The translations under genes and the position numbers were made by a program. Source: Mycobacteroides chelonae CCUG 47445 (GTDB lineage: Bacteria > Actinomycetota > Actinomycetes > Mycobacteriales > Mycobacteriaceae). Taken from it: DNA of 64,000 bases. The notes under the pieces were generated by a model that did no database searches, was not told where the DNA came from, and saw only the letters and a list, made by a program, of their open reading frames with translations. Of the stretch, positions 17,452 to 28,347 are shown piece after piece (the first letter of the stretch is position 1; every line of letters starts with the position of its first letter). The stretch covers positions 3,968,001-4,032,000 of the forward strand of contig NZ_CP007220.1 in NCBI RefSeq assembly GCF_001632805.1, in the 5' to 3' direction.

Positions 17452-18663
17452 ATGACCGGCCTGAACGGCGTCTTTCGGCGGGAGTGGGGGCCAACGGTCG
17501 CCGCCATCGCACGGTGGTCGGGAGACCTCACCGTCGCCGAGGACGCCGTTCAGGAAGCATGCACTGATGCTGTGCGCACCTGGCCACGCGACGGTGTACC
17601 CGACAATCCGGGCGGGTGGTTGCTCACGGTGGCACGGAACAGGGCGCGCGACCGGTTACGGCGCGAGACACTGCGTCCGGGAAAGGAATTGGCCGCCGTG
17701 GTCGACGACATCACCGCCCGCACCGACGTCTCCGATCCCCAGCACGTGCACGATGACGAACTGCGGATGATGTTCACCTGCGCCCATCCCGCGCTCGAGC
17801 GAGTCTCCCAGTTGGCCCTCACGCTGCGGCTGGTGTCGGGGCTGACGGTCGCCGAGATCGCCCGGGCACTCCTGCACAGCGAGGCCGCGATTGGTCAGCG
17901 GATCACCCGCGCCAAGGCCAAGATTCGCACGGCGAACATTCCCCTACGGGTGCCGCCCGCCGAGCTGCTGCCCGAACGCACCCCGCATGTACTCAGCTGC
18001 ATCTATTCGGTCTTCACCGAGGGCTACTGGTCCACGGGCGGGCCGTCAGCGATTCGCGACGAGCTCTGCGACGAGGGGGCACGGCTGGCCGGCGAGCTGA
18101 GCAAGCTCATGCCGCAGGAAAAAGAGGCCAACGCACTGGCCGCACTGGTACTGCTTCATGATTCACGACGCCTGGAACGCATGGATCGCGACGGCGCGCT
18201 GGTGCCCCTGGAGGAACAGGACCGTACCCGATGGGATAGTGAGCGCATCGCCCGTGGATTGAGCCAGTTACGGCAGGCCGCGGGCTCGACCGGCCCCTAT
18301 CTACCGCAGGCGGTGATCGCCGCCCTGCACGCCACCGCGCCCTCCTGGGAGGAAACCGATTGGCACACCATCTGCCAGGCGTACGACCGGCTCGCCCAGA
18401 TGACGGGATCACCTGTGGTGCTGGTAAATCGGGCGTTGGCCATCGGCTTACGCGACACCCCCGACGCGGGACTGGCCGCACTGGAGAAGGTCGCCCACGA
18501 TCCACGCTTGGCGCGATCGAATCTGGCGGCCACCGTCCGCGCCGATCTGCTTCGCCGCGCCGGCCGCAACGCCGAAGCGGTCGAATGGTACCGAACAGCC
18601 TTGGCGGCCAATGGCTCCGATCAGGGACGGGCATTCCTGCAACGGAGGATCGCCGAATGTTAG
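17452..18663 (+). CDS. ECF42-type RNA polymerase sigma factor with C-terminal TPR-like extension
   Basis: 403 aa, much longer than a minimal ECF sigma. Residues 1-75 hold region 2 (AEDAVQEACTDAVRTW, GWLLTVARNRARDRLRR). Region 4 follows (LRLVSGLTVAEIARALLHSEAAIGQRITRAKAKI). The remaining ~220 aa form the helical DUF6596/TPR-like extension (YSVFTEGYW, LVNRALAIGL) that in this class replaces an anti-sigma factor. It is paired with the upstream DGPF protein, the hallmark of ECF42. Confidence 0.92.
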   Translation: MTGLNGVFRREWGPTVAAIARWSGDLTVAEDAVQEACTDAVRTWPRDGVPDNPGGWLLTVARNRARDRLRRETLRPGKELAAVVDDITARTDVSDPQHVHDDELRMMFTCAHPALERVSQLALTLRLVSGLTVAEIARALLHSEAAIGQRITRAKAKIRTANIPLRVPPAELLPERTPHVLSCIYSVFTEGYWSTGGPSAIRDELCDEGARLAGELSKLMPQEKEANALAALVLLHDSRRLERMDRDGALVPLEEQDRTRWDSERIARGLSQLRQAAGSTGPYLPQAVIAALHATAPSWEETDWHTICQAYDRLAQMTGSPVVLVNRALAIGLRDTPDAGLAALEKVAHDPRLARSNLAATVRADLLRRAGRNAEAVEWYRTALAANGSDQGRAFLQRRIAEC

Positions 18664-18887
18664 CGATAGTTCGGTTCAATTTCTCTATTGTTTGAATCTC
18701 AAATTATCGGATCGCCGATCTACTAGAAATTCCGCCGATATACGTAAGGAAATATCATGCGGAGTGCAAATCACCTACGGCCAGTATGCCCACTTCGGAC
18801 ATACTGTATAGCTCAAACGGAAACACTCGCACATTAAGAAAACATCTGAGCAGCCGCCTGCCTTGCAGGCTCATATATCATTGTCCC

Positions 18888-19799
18888 GTGGATTTGCGCG
18901 ACTTAGAGATACAAGACCTGCGCTGCTTTGTGGCAGTCGCAGCGAGACTAAATTTCACTCAGGCCGCGCGCGATCTCCATGTTTCCACCTCACCGCTTAG
19001 CCGCCGGATCCGAGACATGGAAAGGCTTCTGAACACCCAGCTATTCATCCGCGACACGCGGAGCGTGACACTCACGCCTGCCGGCGCCAGCCTACTCCCG
19101 GCCGCCAAGAAGATCCTTGATCAGTTTGAAAGACTGCCGGAGGCCGTTCTCGACGAATCAAGAGTTAGACGGACAGTTGCCTACGGTATCCCGCCTTGGC
19201 TTCCTTCTGTCCTCATCGCGAAACTGGAGCGCCTCCAGAAGGTCAATATCGATCGATTCACGCTAGCCAAATGGCCCGGGGGAAGCAGCGCGATAATCAC
19301 CGCTGTACTCAACCAGGACCTCGGGTTCGGATTCGTGCGGCCAGCTGCTGCTGCATCCCCCCTTCTAGCCAGCCTGGTTGTCCAACAAACGCAGGTGGCA
19401 GCGGTGCTCTCCAAAGCCGTCTTCGGATCACGCGCCACGATTACGGTCTCCGAGTTACTCGATCACGCCTACATCGGCGATCGGCGAGACACCGAAACGG
19501 AATACCGGCGATCAGTCGAGGCTGCGCTGCAATCTTCCGGCACCCTCAGACTGGCGCACCTCGCGCCGGGGAATCTCGTCGCCGCCAGTGCCGCGATCGC
19601 CAACGGCGATGCGTTCGATGTGGTTCCGATGGCTTCAACCGCCGACGAAAACCCCTACAGCTGGGCAGAGACGGTCTGCCTACCCATCAGCGACCTCGAT
19701 TTCACATTGGCTACTTGTCTGGTGTGGAATACCGAGCTCATCAAGAACGACCCCGTTGCGCGCGATGCGGTAGACACCGCCATCGCCCTGTTTCGCTAG
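18888..19799 (+). CDS. LysR family transcriptional regulator
   Basis: About 303 aa. The N-terminal winged HTH is clear (LRCFVAVAARLNFTQAARDLHVSTSPLSRRIRDMERLLNTQLF as the family pattern, read in pieces), followed by a substrate-binding-like domain. I start it at GTG 18888. A -10 element TATCAT (18876-18881) would place transcription start on that GTG, so the mRNA may be leaderless; an open frame reaches back to 18786 but shows no ribosome site. The flanking DNA is AT-rich for this genome. Its likely target is the downstream porin operon. Confidence 0.87.
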   Translation: MDLRDLEIQDLRCFVAVAARLNFTQAARDLHVSTSPLSRRIRDMERLLNTQLFIRDTRSVTLTPAGASLLPAAKKILDQFERLPEAVLDESRVRRTVAYGIPPWLPSVLIAKLERLQKVNIDRFTLAKWPGGSSAIITAVLNQDLGFGFVRPAAAASPLLASLVVQQTQVAAVLSKAVFGSRATITVSELLDHAYIGDRRDTETEYRRSVEAALQSSGTLRLAHLAPGNLVAASAAIANGDAFDVVPMASTADENPYSWAETVCLPISDLDFTLATCLVWNTELIKNDPVARDAVDTAIALFR

Positions 19800-20253
19800 G
19801 CGCCCATCCCCGCTGCCGCCATCCTGCACTCTTTTGCACATCACTCACCGGCGATTTGTGAAAATTGCACAAGGACGACGCCATCAACAAGTCATGATGC
19901 CGCACTGGGCGCAACGCACATCTGCTCAACAATATCTGGTTAATTTACACCTTGGCAGCCACCTCGCCTGCTGGCATTCTTTGCGACATTGGCAGCGTCG
20001 CCTTAAATCCTGTGGATAAATACTCGGCATTTGGCTATTTACCCGATTGGAGCCAGGGTACTCACTTTAGTTCGGCTTAGAAGCAGTTCTTCCATATAAG
20101 TGTGCGCTGGGTACAGAGAATTCCTGCGCCTTTTGCACGAATGCCGTTTTAGTCGTCGTCTCAATGCCGCGACACACCGTTCAAGGCACGCCGCCTCAGG
20201 ACGAACCACGGATTAAACAGCCGCCCGCAGGGGGGCGGTCAGGAGAAGAGGAC
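19800..20253. other. 454-bp AT-rich intergenic region before the porin operon
   Basis: No convincing gene. The region is clearly richer in A and T than its surroundings and carries repeated TTGCAC words (near 19834, 19864 and 20131). There is one LysR-type box, and a CCGCCC/GGGCGG pair (20221-20226, 20233-20238) just ahead of the ribosome site AGGAG (20241-20245) of the MspA gene, which could form a small hairpin in the leader. Confidence 0.6.
19856..19872. promoter_or_regulatory. LysR-type (T-N11-A) box candidate
   Basis: TTGTG-N7-CACAA is an interrupted palindrome with the T-N11-A layout used by LysR regulators. It lies 57 bp after the lysR stop and about 380 bp before the porin start. Confidence 0.35.
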
Positions 20254-20949
20254 ATGATGAAGAATCACGATGTCGCACGACCCCGGCCACGAGGCCTGAC
20301 GTCTGGCCGACAGCTCACTACGGTCGCGGCACTGACGACGGCCTTCTTCCTGACCGGCGGGCCCCACGCCCTGGCCGACCCCCAAGTCATGCCATTCAAA
20401 CAGCAGCAGTACATCACCGCGGACGGCTGGACGGTCGATATCACCTTGTCAAACGAAATCATCGACCACATAGACAATCTCGCCGGTGCGTCCAACTCGT
20501 GGCAGGCCCGAGTAAGCCTCAGGGCCGAGGCCAACATCACCGGCAGTGGGTCGAGCGCGATTCAAGACGGTCAGCTCGAGTCCGGCTACTTTGTCGGATG
20601 CCGCACCGATTCCTCGCCAGGAGTCGAGCTGGGCGGCGGAATTGCCGGCGGCGCAACACTAACGGAGTTCGGCGGCGGGCCGGGCCCGTTCGGTGGCGCC
20701 ATCGCGACTCAGGGTGTCGGCATCGGCGGCAACCTGCGCGTACTCCTCAAGCCCGGCGGCCTGGCGCAAGTTCCCATCGACCGAATCAACTTGCGGGACA
20801 CCAATGTTGTCTCCGAGTTCAACAATCAGAATCTCGAGGCCGATGGCTGCGGCGGCCAGGTGAAGATTCAGTCGTACGCCACCATCAAGATCCGCACCGC
20901 GCGCGGCAATAACACCCAGACCATCTACGGCGACCCGAAGGATCTCTGA
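20254..20949 (+). CDS. MspA-family porin
   Basis: About 231 aa. The basic N-terminus and hydrophobic stretch VAALTTAFFLTGGPHALA give a signal peptide with likely cleavage after ALA. The mature part has MspA-family features: alternating beta-strand patterns, Gly-rich loops (VELGGGIAGGATLTEFGGGPGPFGG) and a C-terminus IRTARGNNTQTIYGDPKDL that parallels the TTYGEP end of MspA. The protein probably forms octameric hydrophilic channels in the outer mycomembrane. Two Cys residues (GCRTD, GCGG) could form a disulfide. ATG 20254 has AGGAG upstream. No acidic pair like that in the MspA constriction is obvious, so selectivity may differ. Confidence 0.87.
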   Translation: MMKNHDVARPRPRGLTSGRQLTTVAALTTAFFLTGGPHALADPQVMPFKQQQYITADGWTVDITLSNEIIDHIDNLAGASNSWQARVSLRAEANITGSGSSAIQDGQLESGYFVGCRTDSSPGVELGGGIAGGATLTEFGGGPGPFGGAIATQGVGIGGNLRVLLKPGGLAQVPIDRINLRDTNVVSEFNNQNLEADGCGGQVKIQSYATIKIRTARGNNTQTIYGDPKDL

Positions 20950-21758
20950 TGAATTCCGTATACAGAAGCTGCAGCAATCAATGGATGCGTATCGCGTGCA
21001 CGGTGGCTGTCAGCGGGGCGATCATCGCGCGCACCGCCACTGCCTCGGCCGACCCCATCGCACCCGCACCCAACCCATCGGTCGCCGGATCGGCTCCAAT
21101 AGTCGTCGTTGCGACGCCGGGTAGCCAGGGAGGCCAGCCGACTCTTGTGGTCTCGCCACCAACTGACGCCCAGCCGGACGGACCCGCCAGGGTGAATCCG
21201 ATTGGCGGCGCACGCATCGCATCATCGGTGCCCGTCGAGATGGGCCCGGGTAACGGTAAACCGCTGCTGGACAGCCAACCTCGCACTCAGGCGACTTTCC
21301 CCGTGTGGGCACGGAACGGAATCTTCGTGAGAACCAACCAGCCCGGCAAGGATGTGGTGGTGCACCTCCCCGATGAAATGCTCCTTACGGCCGCCGAGTG
21401 GGGACCGAACGGGGTTGGCACATACCGCTCCAATGACACCGACTACACCGTCTCGCCACTGCCGGATGGCGGTGCAGATTTCTACATCCACCGCAAGAAC
21501 CTCAATGCCCCGTCGAACTACGACTTCTTCCTGAAACTGCCCGCCGGAACACATGGTCAGGCGGAGGGCCAAACCACGACGATCAAGTCGAACGACCAGG
21601 GGTCGGGCACAATCGGGAGCTTGTCCGCCCCCACCGCCAAGAACGGCAATGGGGGCACCCTCCCCGTCGACGTGAGTCTCTCGCCACTGAACGAACTCAC
21701 CATCGACGCGGACGCACAATCGACCGAGATCTCATTCAGCTACCACCCTGCCCCCTAG
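20949..21758 (+). CDS. Secreted protein coupled to the MspA porin
   Basis: 269 aa with a signal peptide (RIACTVAVSGAIIARTATASA, likely cut at ASA-DP), then a Pro/Ala-rich linker to about residue 85 and a beta-rich C-terminal domain (VWARNGIFVRTNQPG, DFFLKLPAG). Its ATG overlaps the porin stop (TGATG), so the two are translationally coupled. I do not recognise the fold. A periplasmic or mycomembrane partner of the porin is the simplest reading. Confidence 0.75.
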   Translation: MNSVYRSCSNQWMRIACTVAVSGAIIARTATASADPIAPAPNPSVAGSAPIVVVATPGSQGGQPTLVVSPPTDAQPDGPARVNPIGGARIASSVPVEMGPGNGKPLLDSQPRTQATFPVWARNGIFVRTNQPGKDVVVHLPDEMLLTAAEWGPNGVGTYRSNDTDYTVSPLPDGGADFYIHRKNLNAPSNYDFFLKLPAGTHGQAEGQTTTIKSNDQGSGTIGSLSAPTAKNGNGGTLPVDVSLSPLNELTIDADAQSTEISFSYHPAP

Positions 21759-21766
21759 ATTTCCGG

Positions 21767-21805
21767 CATGCTGTCGCGCCTCCGGCCAACTGGCACGACA
21801 GCATG
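21767..21805 (+). terminator. Stem-loop after the porin operon
   Basis: CATGCTGTCG (21767-21776) pairs perfectly with CGACAGCATG (21796-21805). It starts 9 bp after the stop codon. No T-run follows, so it is terminator-like or an mRNA 3' stabiliser. The rest of the 277-bp gap to the next gene is AT-rich with nothing clear in it. Confidence 0.5.
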
Positions 21806-22035
21806 TCGCCGGTAGAGATATCACCATCGTTGCGCTATCGCGAATAATATTCGCCAGCTATTGCCTTCTTGGACACAACGACGTCCTCACACCGCCTCGG
21901 TTTGCACTGCTCCACCACGCGGCAGTACCGTGAATTTCGGTCGACAGCAAGCATGGGCACACATCCAAGACGCATCAAATTCGGTATTTAACAGGAAAAA
22001 TACCAAAGGCGTCAAAATGTTGGGACATACAGAGC

Positions 22036-23313
22036 ATGATCGTGAGCCTGAACTATTTGGCGGATACCGGCGCAGATAATCACCTATGGGAGCCCCCGCA
22101 CAAGCGGATCCGGCAACTAATCAAATGTGCCATTCGCAAATATCTGGAGAACCCGCAGAAGTTCTATTGCCCCGTCGAAGTGGCGACGTTGAGGGCGGCA
22201 CGACCCATGCTTCAACAACACCCGCATCTGGCCAGCGGTGTTCGTGCACACGTCCGGCTGAACATCAACCACTGGGTCTACGCCAATACGCGATACCCCG
22301 GGGCACGTGTCTCGCCCATCCGCGGGCCGGGAAGCATCGATCTAGCTCGCGATATCGCGAGCTACGGATGGGAGCCCGCCGTCCGGGAAATACTCGAGGC
22401 GGGCAAGAGGGCAAACCTGAGCGTGTGGTCCAATCTAGCGTTTGAACTCACCACCAATCCCGATGAACTTCGTGAGTACCTGAACGCCGTCACGCGATCG
22501 ATCTTCACCTACTGCGATGACGTCGCGAATAGCTTGAACACCGTGGTGGATCTGGAAAAGAGCCGAATTTCCAGCCTCGGAGAGGCGCAACGCATCAGGA
22601 CAATCAAGCACCTGCTCAGCGGTACGCAAGTCGACGAGCCAATCAAGGTTGAGGGTCCACTCGACTATGACATCGACGGCCCGCACGCAGCAGTGGCCAT
22701 GTGGTCTGAAACACGGCGATACGACCTGTTCGACCCCGCGACGAAGGCACTCGCACGTGTGTCGGGCGGGGCTCGAATGCTGGTGGTGCCCGCAGGCGCG
22801 ACGGCCCGTTGGATATGGCTTTCGGTGACCGGCGATATAGATGTAGATACATTGCGCAGCGAGCTGAGATGTATTCGCGGAGTAAGAATGGCGGTCGGCA
22901 CGCAGGCAGACGGCCTGTCCGGCTTCCGGGGCACTCATGTCGATGCGTTGGCCGCACAACGGTTGATGTGCCGACTTTCTCGGCATGTTCAGGTCGCCAG
23001 TTACCGTGAACTGGAAATGATTTCACTCATCGCAGGCAACGAAACGATGGCGCGGGACTTCGTCATACGTAACTTGGGAAGTTTAAGCACCGCCAGCAAT
23101 GAGTTGCGCGACACCTTGCGAACGTATCTGCGTGTCGGCTCGAACATCGCACGCACTGCCGAAGCCCTCTACGCACATCGGAACACGATCGTCAATCGAC
23201 TCGACAAGATACGCACACTGCTTCCCACCCCTTTGGAGGGGAATGTCATCAAAGTTGGTCTGGCTCTGGAGATTTCCAACGTTTTTGGAGAGTCCGCAGA
23301 AGCCGTCGGATAA
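22036..23313 (+). CDS. PucR/CdaR-type transcriptional regulator
   Basis: 425 aa. The C-terminal PucR HTH is clear (ELRDTLRTYLRVGSNIARTAEALYAHRNTIVNRLDKI in pieces), with the diagnostic N-TAEAL-HRNT pattern. The middle is a GGDEF-related fold (TARWIWLSVTGDID). The N-terminal ~150 aa are helical and probably sense a signal. Start is the ATG at 22036; no strong ribosome site. It closes the LysR-porin-PucR block and may co-regulate it. Confidence 0.82.
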   Translation: MIVSLNYLADTGADNHLWEPPHKRIRQLIKCAIRKYLENPQKFYCPVEVATLRAARPMLQQHPHLASGVRAHVRLNINHWVYANTRYPGARVSPIRGPGSIDLARDIASYGWEPAVREILEAGKRANLSVWSNLAFELTTNPDELREYLNAVTRSIFTYCDDVANSLNTVVDLEKSRISSLGEAQRIRTIKHLLSGTQVDEPIKVEGPLDYDIDGPHAAVAMWSETRRYDLFDPATKALARVSGGARMLVVPAGATARWIWLSVTGDIDVDTLRSELRCIRGVRMAVGTQADGLSGFRGTHVDALAAQRLMCRLSRHVQVASYRELEMISLIAGNETMARDFVIRNLGSLSTASNELRDTLRTYLRVGSNIARTAEALYAHRNTIVNRLDKIRTLLPTPLEGNVIKVGLALEISNVFGESAEAVG

Positions 23314-23351
23314 ATATCTGGTCCCCGACAATGCACTGGGAAAGGCTACCG

Positions 23352-25058
<1,707 letters not shown>

Positions 25059-25099
25059 TCAACTCTCGCACACCTTGCTCCCCGGTGAACACGAACCCG

Positions 25100-25750
25100 T
25101 CAGCCGTGCAGGCCCTGGTTGTCACGTGCGAGCTTGGTGGCCAGCACGGCAACCTGCGTGCGGCGTTCAAGGTCCAGTTTGGTGAGCAGACGTGAGACGT
25201 AATTCTTGACCGTCTTCTCCGCCAAGAACATTCGTTCCGCGATCTGACGGTTAGTGAGCCCCTCCCCGATCAGTTCCAACAACGTGCGCTCCTGCGCGGT
25301 GAGCCCGGCCAACGGCGACGGGTTGTCCGCCGCCGCCCGCAGCTTGTTCATCAACGCGGCGGCGGCCCGGTTGTCCAGCAGCGAGCGCCCCGCACCTACG
25401 GTGCGGACCGCGGAGATCAGCTCCATCCCCTTGATGTCCTTGATGACGTAGCCGCCGGCACCCGCCATGATCGCGTCGAGCATGGCGTGTTCGTCGGTGA
25501 ATGAGGTGAGCATCAAACAGTTGAGATTCGGTAGCTTGGAACGCAACTCGCGACACAGCTCGACCCCGTTACCATCGGGAAGACGAATGTCCAGCACCGC
25601 GATGTCTGGTTGAAGTGCCGGGATGCGCGCCATCGCCTCGGCCACCGAGGACGCCTGCCCGATTACCGAGAAGTCCTCTTCCTCTTCGAGCAGGTCAGCC
25701 AGACCGCGGCGCACCACCTCATGGTCGTCGACCAGGAACACCGTGATCAT
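25100..25750 (-). CDS. dosR: Dormancy response regulator DosR (DevR)
   Basis: 216 aa, NarL/FixJ type. The receiver has acidic D8/D9, phospho-acceptor D54 ([10 protein letters not shown]), and K104; the output HTH is [36 protein letters not shown] in pieces. Start at 25750 gives [16 protein letters not shown], which matches the DosR N-terminus, with GGAAGGG upstream; an open frame to 25816 is not needed. Upon phosphorylation by DosS it activates the hypoxia regulon through boxes like those near 26080 and 39200. Confidence 0.95.
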   Translation of the reverse strand: MITVFLVDDHEVVRRGLADLLEEEEDFSVIGQASSVAEAMARIPALQPDIAVLDIRLPDGNGVELCRELRSKLPNLNCLMLTSFTDEHAMLDAIMAGAGGYVIKDIKGMELISAVRTVGAGRSLLDNRAAAALMNKLRAAADNPSPLAGLTAQERTLLELIGEGLTNRQIAERMFLAEKTVKNYVSRLLTKLDLERRTQVAVLATKLARDNQGLHG

Positions 25751-25812
25751 GTCCGTTTCCCTTCCACCCGCTGCACCCAGTGTGGCACCGGCGACGGAAT
25801 CCAGCAGCGGCA

Positions 25813-26013
25813 TCATCGCAGTCCACCCACGTAGATATCGCCGATGTTCTTGTCGCTGTGCGATATCGCGTCCAGCAGATGACGGGCCGACACCGTACCC
25901 GGGGCGCGCCGTGAACCCGAGGACGTGGGCAGCTTGCTGCTGAACAGTGCTGCCGCCTGAACCAGCGTTCCGACGCTCACGCTGTCCTGAAATGGGATAG
26001 AGCGCACCGACAT
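25813..26013 (-). CDS. 66-aa protein upstream of dosR
   Basis: A small protein with a strong ribosome site (GGGAAGGA, 6 bases before the ATG) placed between a DosR box and dosR, 62 bp ahead of dosR on the same strand. It is Ser-rich with an acidic/basic C-terminal half ([21 protein letters not shown]). No signal or membrane segment, no family recognised. Position says it is the first gene of an autoregulated dosRS operon. Confidence 0.6.
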   Translation of the reverse strand: MSVRSIPFQDSVSVGTLVQAAALFSSKLPTSSGSRRAPGTVSARHLLDAISHSDKNIGDIYVGGLR

Positions 26014-26070
26014 GGCATTCCTTCCCGTCGTACCCGTTGTTTCACGGTAGGACGGGAAGGATCTGGGCCG

Positions 26071-26090
26071 CTACGGTCTTTGGTCCCTAC
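26071..26090 (-). promoter_or_regulatory. DosR-binding box of the dosRS operon
   Basis: On the reverse strand GTAGGGACCAAAGACCGTAG matches the DosR consensus (TTSGGGACTWWAGTCCCSAA) at 12 of 20 positions, including the GGGAC core and the central AAAG. It lies 58-77 bp before the 66-aa gene, as expected for activation and autoregulation. Confidence 0.6.
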
Positions 26091-26095
26091 TCACG

Positions 26096-26145
26096 ACAAA
26101 ACCCCCATTTCCTCCCTCGGCATGAAGGGGAAACGGGGGTTTTGT
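26096..26145 (-). terminator. Bidirectional terminator after rplA
   Basis: ACAAAACCCCC (26096-26106) pairs with GGGGGTTTTGT (26135-26145), with inner pairing of TTTCC and GGAAA. The A/T ends give a T-run on both strands. It lies 21 bp after the rplA stop and just upstream of the DosR box. Confidence 0.85.
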
Positions 26146-26166
26146 GCAGCTAATGCGCGTTGGAGG

Positions 26167-26877
26167 CTACTGGACCTCGAGGAAGTTCCGGGTCACGCTC
26201 GGATCGACCTGGATGCCGGGGCCCGTCGTGGTGGTGACCACAACCTTCTTCAGGTAGCGGCCCTTGGCCGACGACGGCTTGGCACGCAGGATCTCATCCA
26301 GCACGGCACCGTAGTTCTCCGCCAGCTTCTCGGCATCGAACGAGGCCTTGCCGATGATCAGGTGAAGGTTGGAGTGCTTGTCGACGCGGAAGTTGATCTT
26401 TCCGCCCTTGATGTCGGTGACGGCCTTGGCCACGTCCGGGGTCACGGTGCCGGTCTTGGGGTTCGGCATCAAACCGCGCGGGCCCAGGACACGAGCGATG
26501 CGGCCGACCTTGGCCATCTGGTCCGGGGTGGCGATGGCGGCGTCGAAATCCACCCAGCCGCCCTGAATCCGCTCGATCAGGTCGTCGCTACCGACAACGT
26601 CGGCGCCGGCGGCGGCAGCCGCTTCGGCCTTGTCGCCCACCGCGAAGACGATGACGCGAGCGGTCTTACCGGTACCGTGCGGAAGGTTCACGGTGCCGCG
26701 GACCATCTGGTCAGCCTTGCGGGGGTCGACACCGAGGCGCATCGCGACCTCAACAGTGGCGTCGTACTTCTTGGACGAGGTCTCCTTGGCCAGCTTTGCG
26801 GCTTCCAGAGGGCTGTACAGCTTCTCGCGGTCCACCTTCTCGGCGGCCTCGCGATATGCCTTGCTGTTCTTGCTCAT
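26167..26877 (-). CDS. rplA: 50S ribosomal protein L1
   Basis: 236 aa, normal length. Typical blocks are [25 protein letters not shown] (in pieces), [16 protein letters not shown] and [14 protein letters not shown]. It forms the L1 stalk, helps E-site tRNA release, and can repress its own mRNA. The upstream gene is rplK, 144 bp away. Confidence 0.97.
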   Translation of the reverse strand: MSKNSKAYREAAEKVDREKLYSPLEAAKLAKETSSKKYDATVEVAMRLGVDPRKADQMVRGTVNLPHGTGKTARVIVFAVGDKAEAAAAAGADVVGSDDLIERIQGGWVDFDAAIATPDQMAKVGRIARVLGPRGLMPNPKTGTVTPDVAKAVTDIKGGKINFRVDKHSNLHLIIGKASFDAEKLAENYGAVLDEILRAKPSSAKGRYLKKVVVTTTTGPGIQVDPSVTRNFLEVQ

Positions 26878-27021
26878 TGGTATCCAATCAATTGTTGGTC
26901 GTGGTCGTGCAGGCCGAAGCGGGCCTTACCACTGGACTTCTGGTGTCGACTGTCGACTTTCTGCGCTGATTACTCGTACTTCTTCGCGAAAGGTCGACAT
27001 TCGGCGGGTGGTTATTCGGTG

Positions 27022-27450
27022 CTATTCGACGGTGATGCCCATCGAGCGCGCGGTGCCGGCAATGATCTTGGCGGCGGCGTCGATGTCGTTGGCGTTGAGG
27101 TCTTCCTTCTTCGTCTCGGCGATCTCGCGCACCTGATCCCACGTCACCTTGGCGACCTTGGTCTTGTGCGGCTCACCGGAACCCTTGGGCACACCGGCAG
27201 CCTTCAACAGCAGCTTGGCGGCGGGAGGGGTCTTGAGTGCGAAGGTGAAGCTGCGGTCCTCGTAGACACTGATCTCCACGGGGATGACGTTTCCGCGCTG
27301 CGAATCCGTCGCGGCGTTGTACGCCTTGCAGAACTCCATGATGTTGACGCCGTGCTGACCGAGCGCGGGACCGACCGGAGGCGCGGGGTTGGCTTCGCCG
27401 GCCTTGATCTGCAGCTTGATCAGCCCGACGACCTTTTTCTTCGGGGCCAT
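27022..27450 (-). CDS. rplK: 50S ribosomal protein L11
   Basis: 142 aa, starting [18 protein letters not shown]. The proline-rich [20 protein letters not shown] segment is diagnostic; the C-terminal RNA-binding domain ends [11 protein letters not shown]. The ATG at 27450 gives the usual N-terminus; an in-frame extension of 11 codons is rejected. It binds the GTPase-associated centre of 23S rRNA. Confidence 0.97.
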   Translation of the reverse strand: MAPKKKVVGLIKLQIKAGEANPAPPVGPALGQHGVNIMEFCKAYNAATDSQRGNVIPVEISVYEDRSFTFALKTPPAAKLLLKAAGVPKGSGEPHKTKVAKVTWDQVREIAETKKEDLNANDIDAAAKIIAGTARSMGITVE

Positions 27451-27528
27451 TGGGGTCTTCCTACTTTCCTTCCGTACCCGCACGTTTTCGTACGGGCTCT
27501 GCGAACCGGCATGCGGTCCGAAGTCTTT

Positions 27529-28323
27529 TTAGAGCTTCTCCACCTGGGTGAAGTTGAGCTCGACCGGGGTCTCGCGGCCGAAGATGGACACCAGCACCTT
27601 GAGGCGCTGCTGTTCGGCGTTGACCTCGCTGATGCTGGCGGGCAGCGTCGCGAACGGACCATCGGTGACGGTGACCGACTCGCCGACCTCGAAGTCGACC
27701 TCGATGACCGGACGCTCCAGGCCACCGGTCTCGGCGGCAGCGGCTGCGGTCTCGGTCGCCGAGCCCTTGGCAGGCTTCTTGGCGGGAGTCTGCGGCAGCA
27801 GGAACTTCACCACGTCGTCGAGGGCCAGCGGCGACGGACGCGAGGTGGCACCGACAAACCCGGTGACACCGGGGGTGTTGCGGACAGCACCCCAAGATTC
27901 GTCGTTCAGTTCCATCCGGACCAGGATGTAGCCGGGCAGCACCTTGCGGTTGACCTGCTTGCGCTGGCCGTTCTTGATCTCGGTGACCTCTTCGGTGGGC
28001 ACCTCGATCTGGAAGATGTAGTCGCCGACGTCCAGGTTCTGCACACGGGTCTGCAGGTTCGCCTTGACCTTGTTCTCGTATCCGGCGTACGAGTGAACGA
28101 CGTACCACTCGCCCGGCTCGCGGCGCAGCTGAGCCTTCAACGTGACGGCCGGGTCGGCGTCCTCATCGGCCACTGCCTCGGCAACCGGCGCATCCGAAGA
28201 CGACTCGGTTGGCTCCTGGGCCGATTCCTCGGCCTCGGTGCTCTCGTCGACCACGTCGACCGATACGGCGGTATCAGCGGTGTCTTCTGGCTCGCTCGCA
28301 GCGTCGCCATCGAAGGTCGTCAC
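27529..28323 (-). CDS. nusG: Transcription elongation/termination factor NusG
   Basis: 264 aa. A long acidic N-terminal extension (to about residue 80, rich in Glu/Asp/Ala) is common in Actinobacteria. The NGN domain follows ([19 protein letters not shown]) and a C-terminal KOW domain ([22 protein letters not shown]). It binds RNA polymerase and links it to Rho or ribosomes. It is 24 bp downstream of secE. Confidence 0.96.
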   Translation of the reverse strand: MTTFDGDAASEPEDTADTAVSVDVVDESTEAEESAQEPTESSSDAPVAEAVADEDADPAVTLKAQLRREPGEWYVVHSYAGYENKVKANLQTRVQNLDVGDYIFQIEVPTEEVTEIKNGQRKQVNRKVLPGYILVRMELNDESWGAVRNTPGVTGFVGATSRPSPLALDDVVKFLLPQTPAKKPAKGSATETAAAAAETGGLERPVIEVDFEVGESVTVTDGPFATLPASISEVNAEQQRLKVLVSIFGRETPVELNFTQVEKL

Positions 28324-28347
28324 CGTTTGTCCTCTCTCGTCTCTCTA

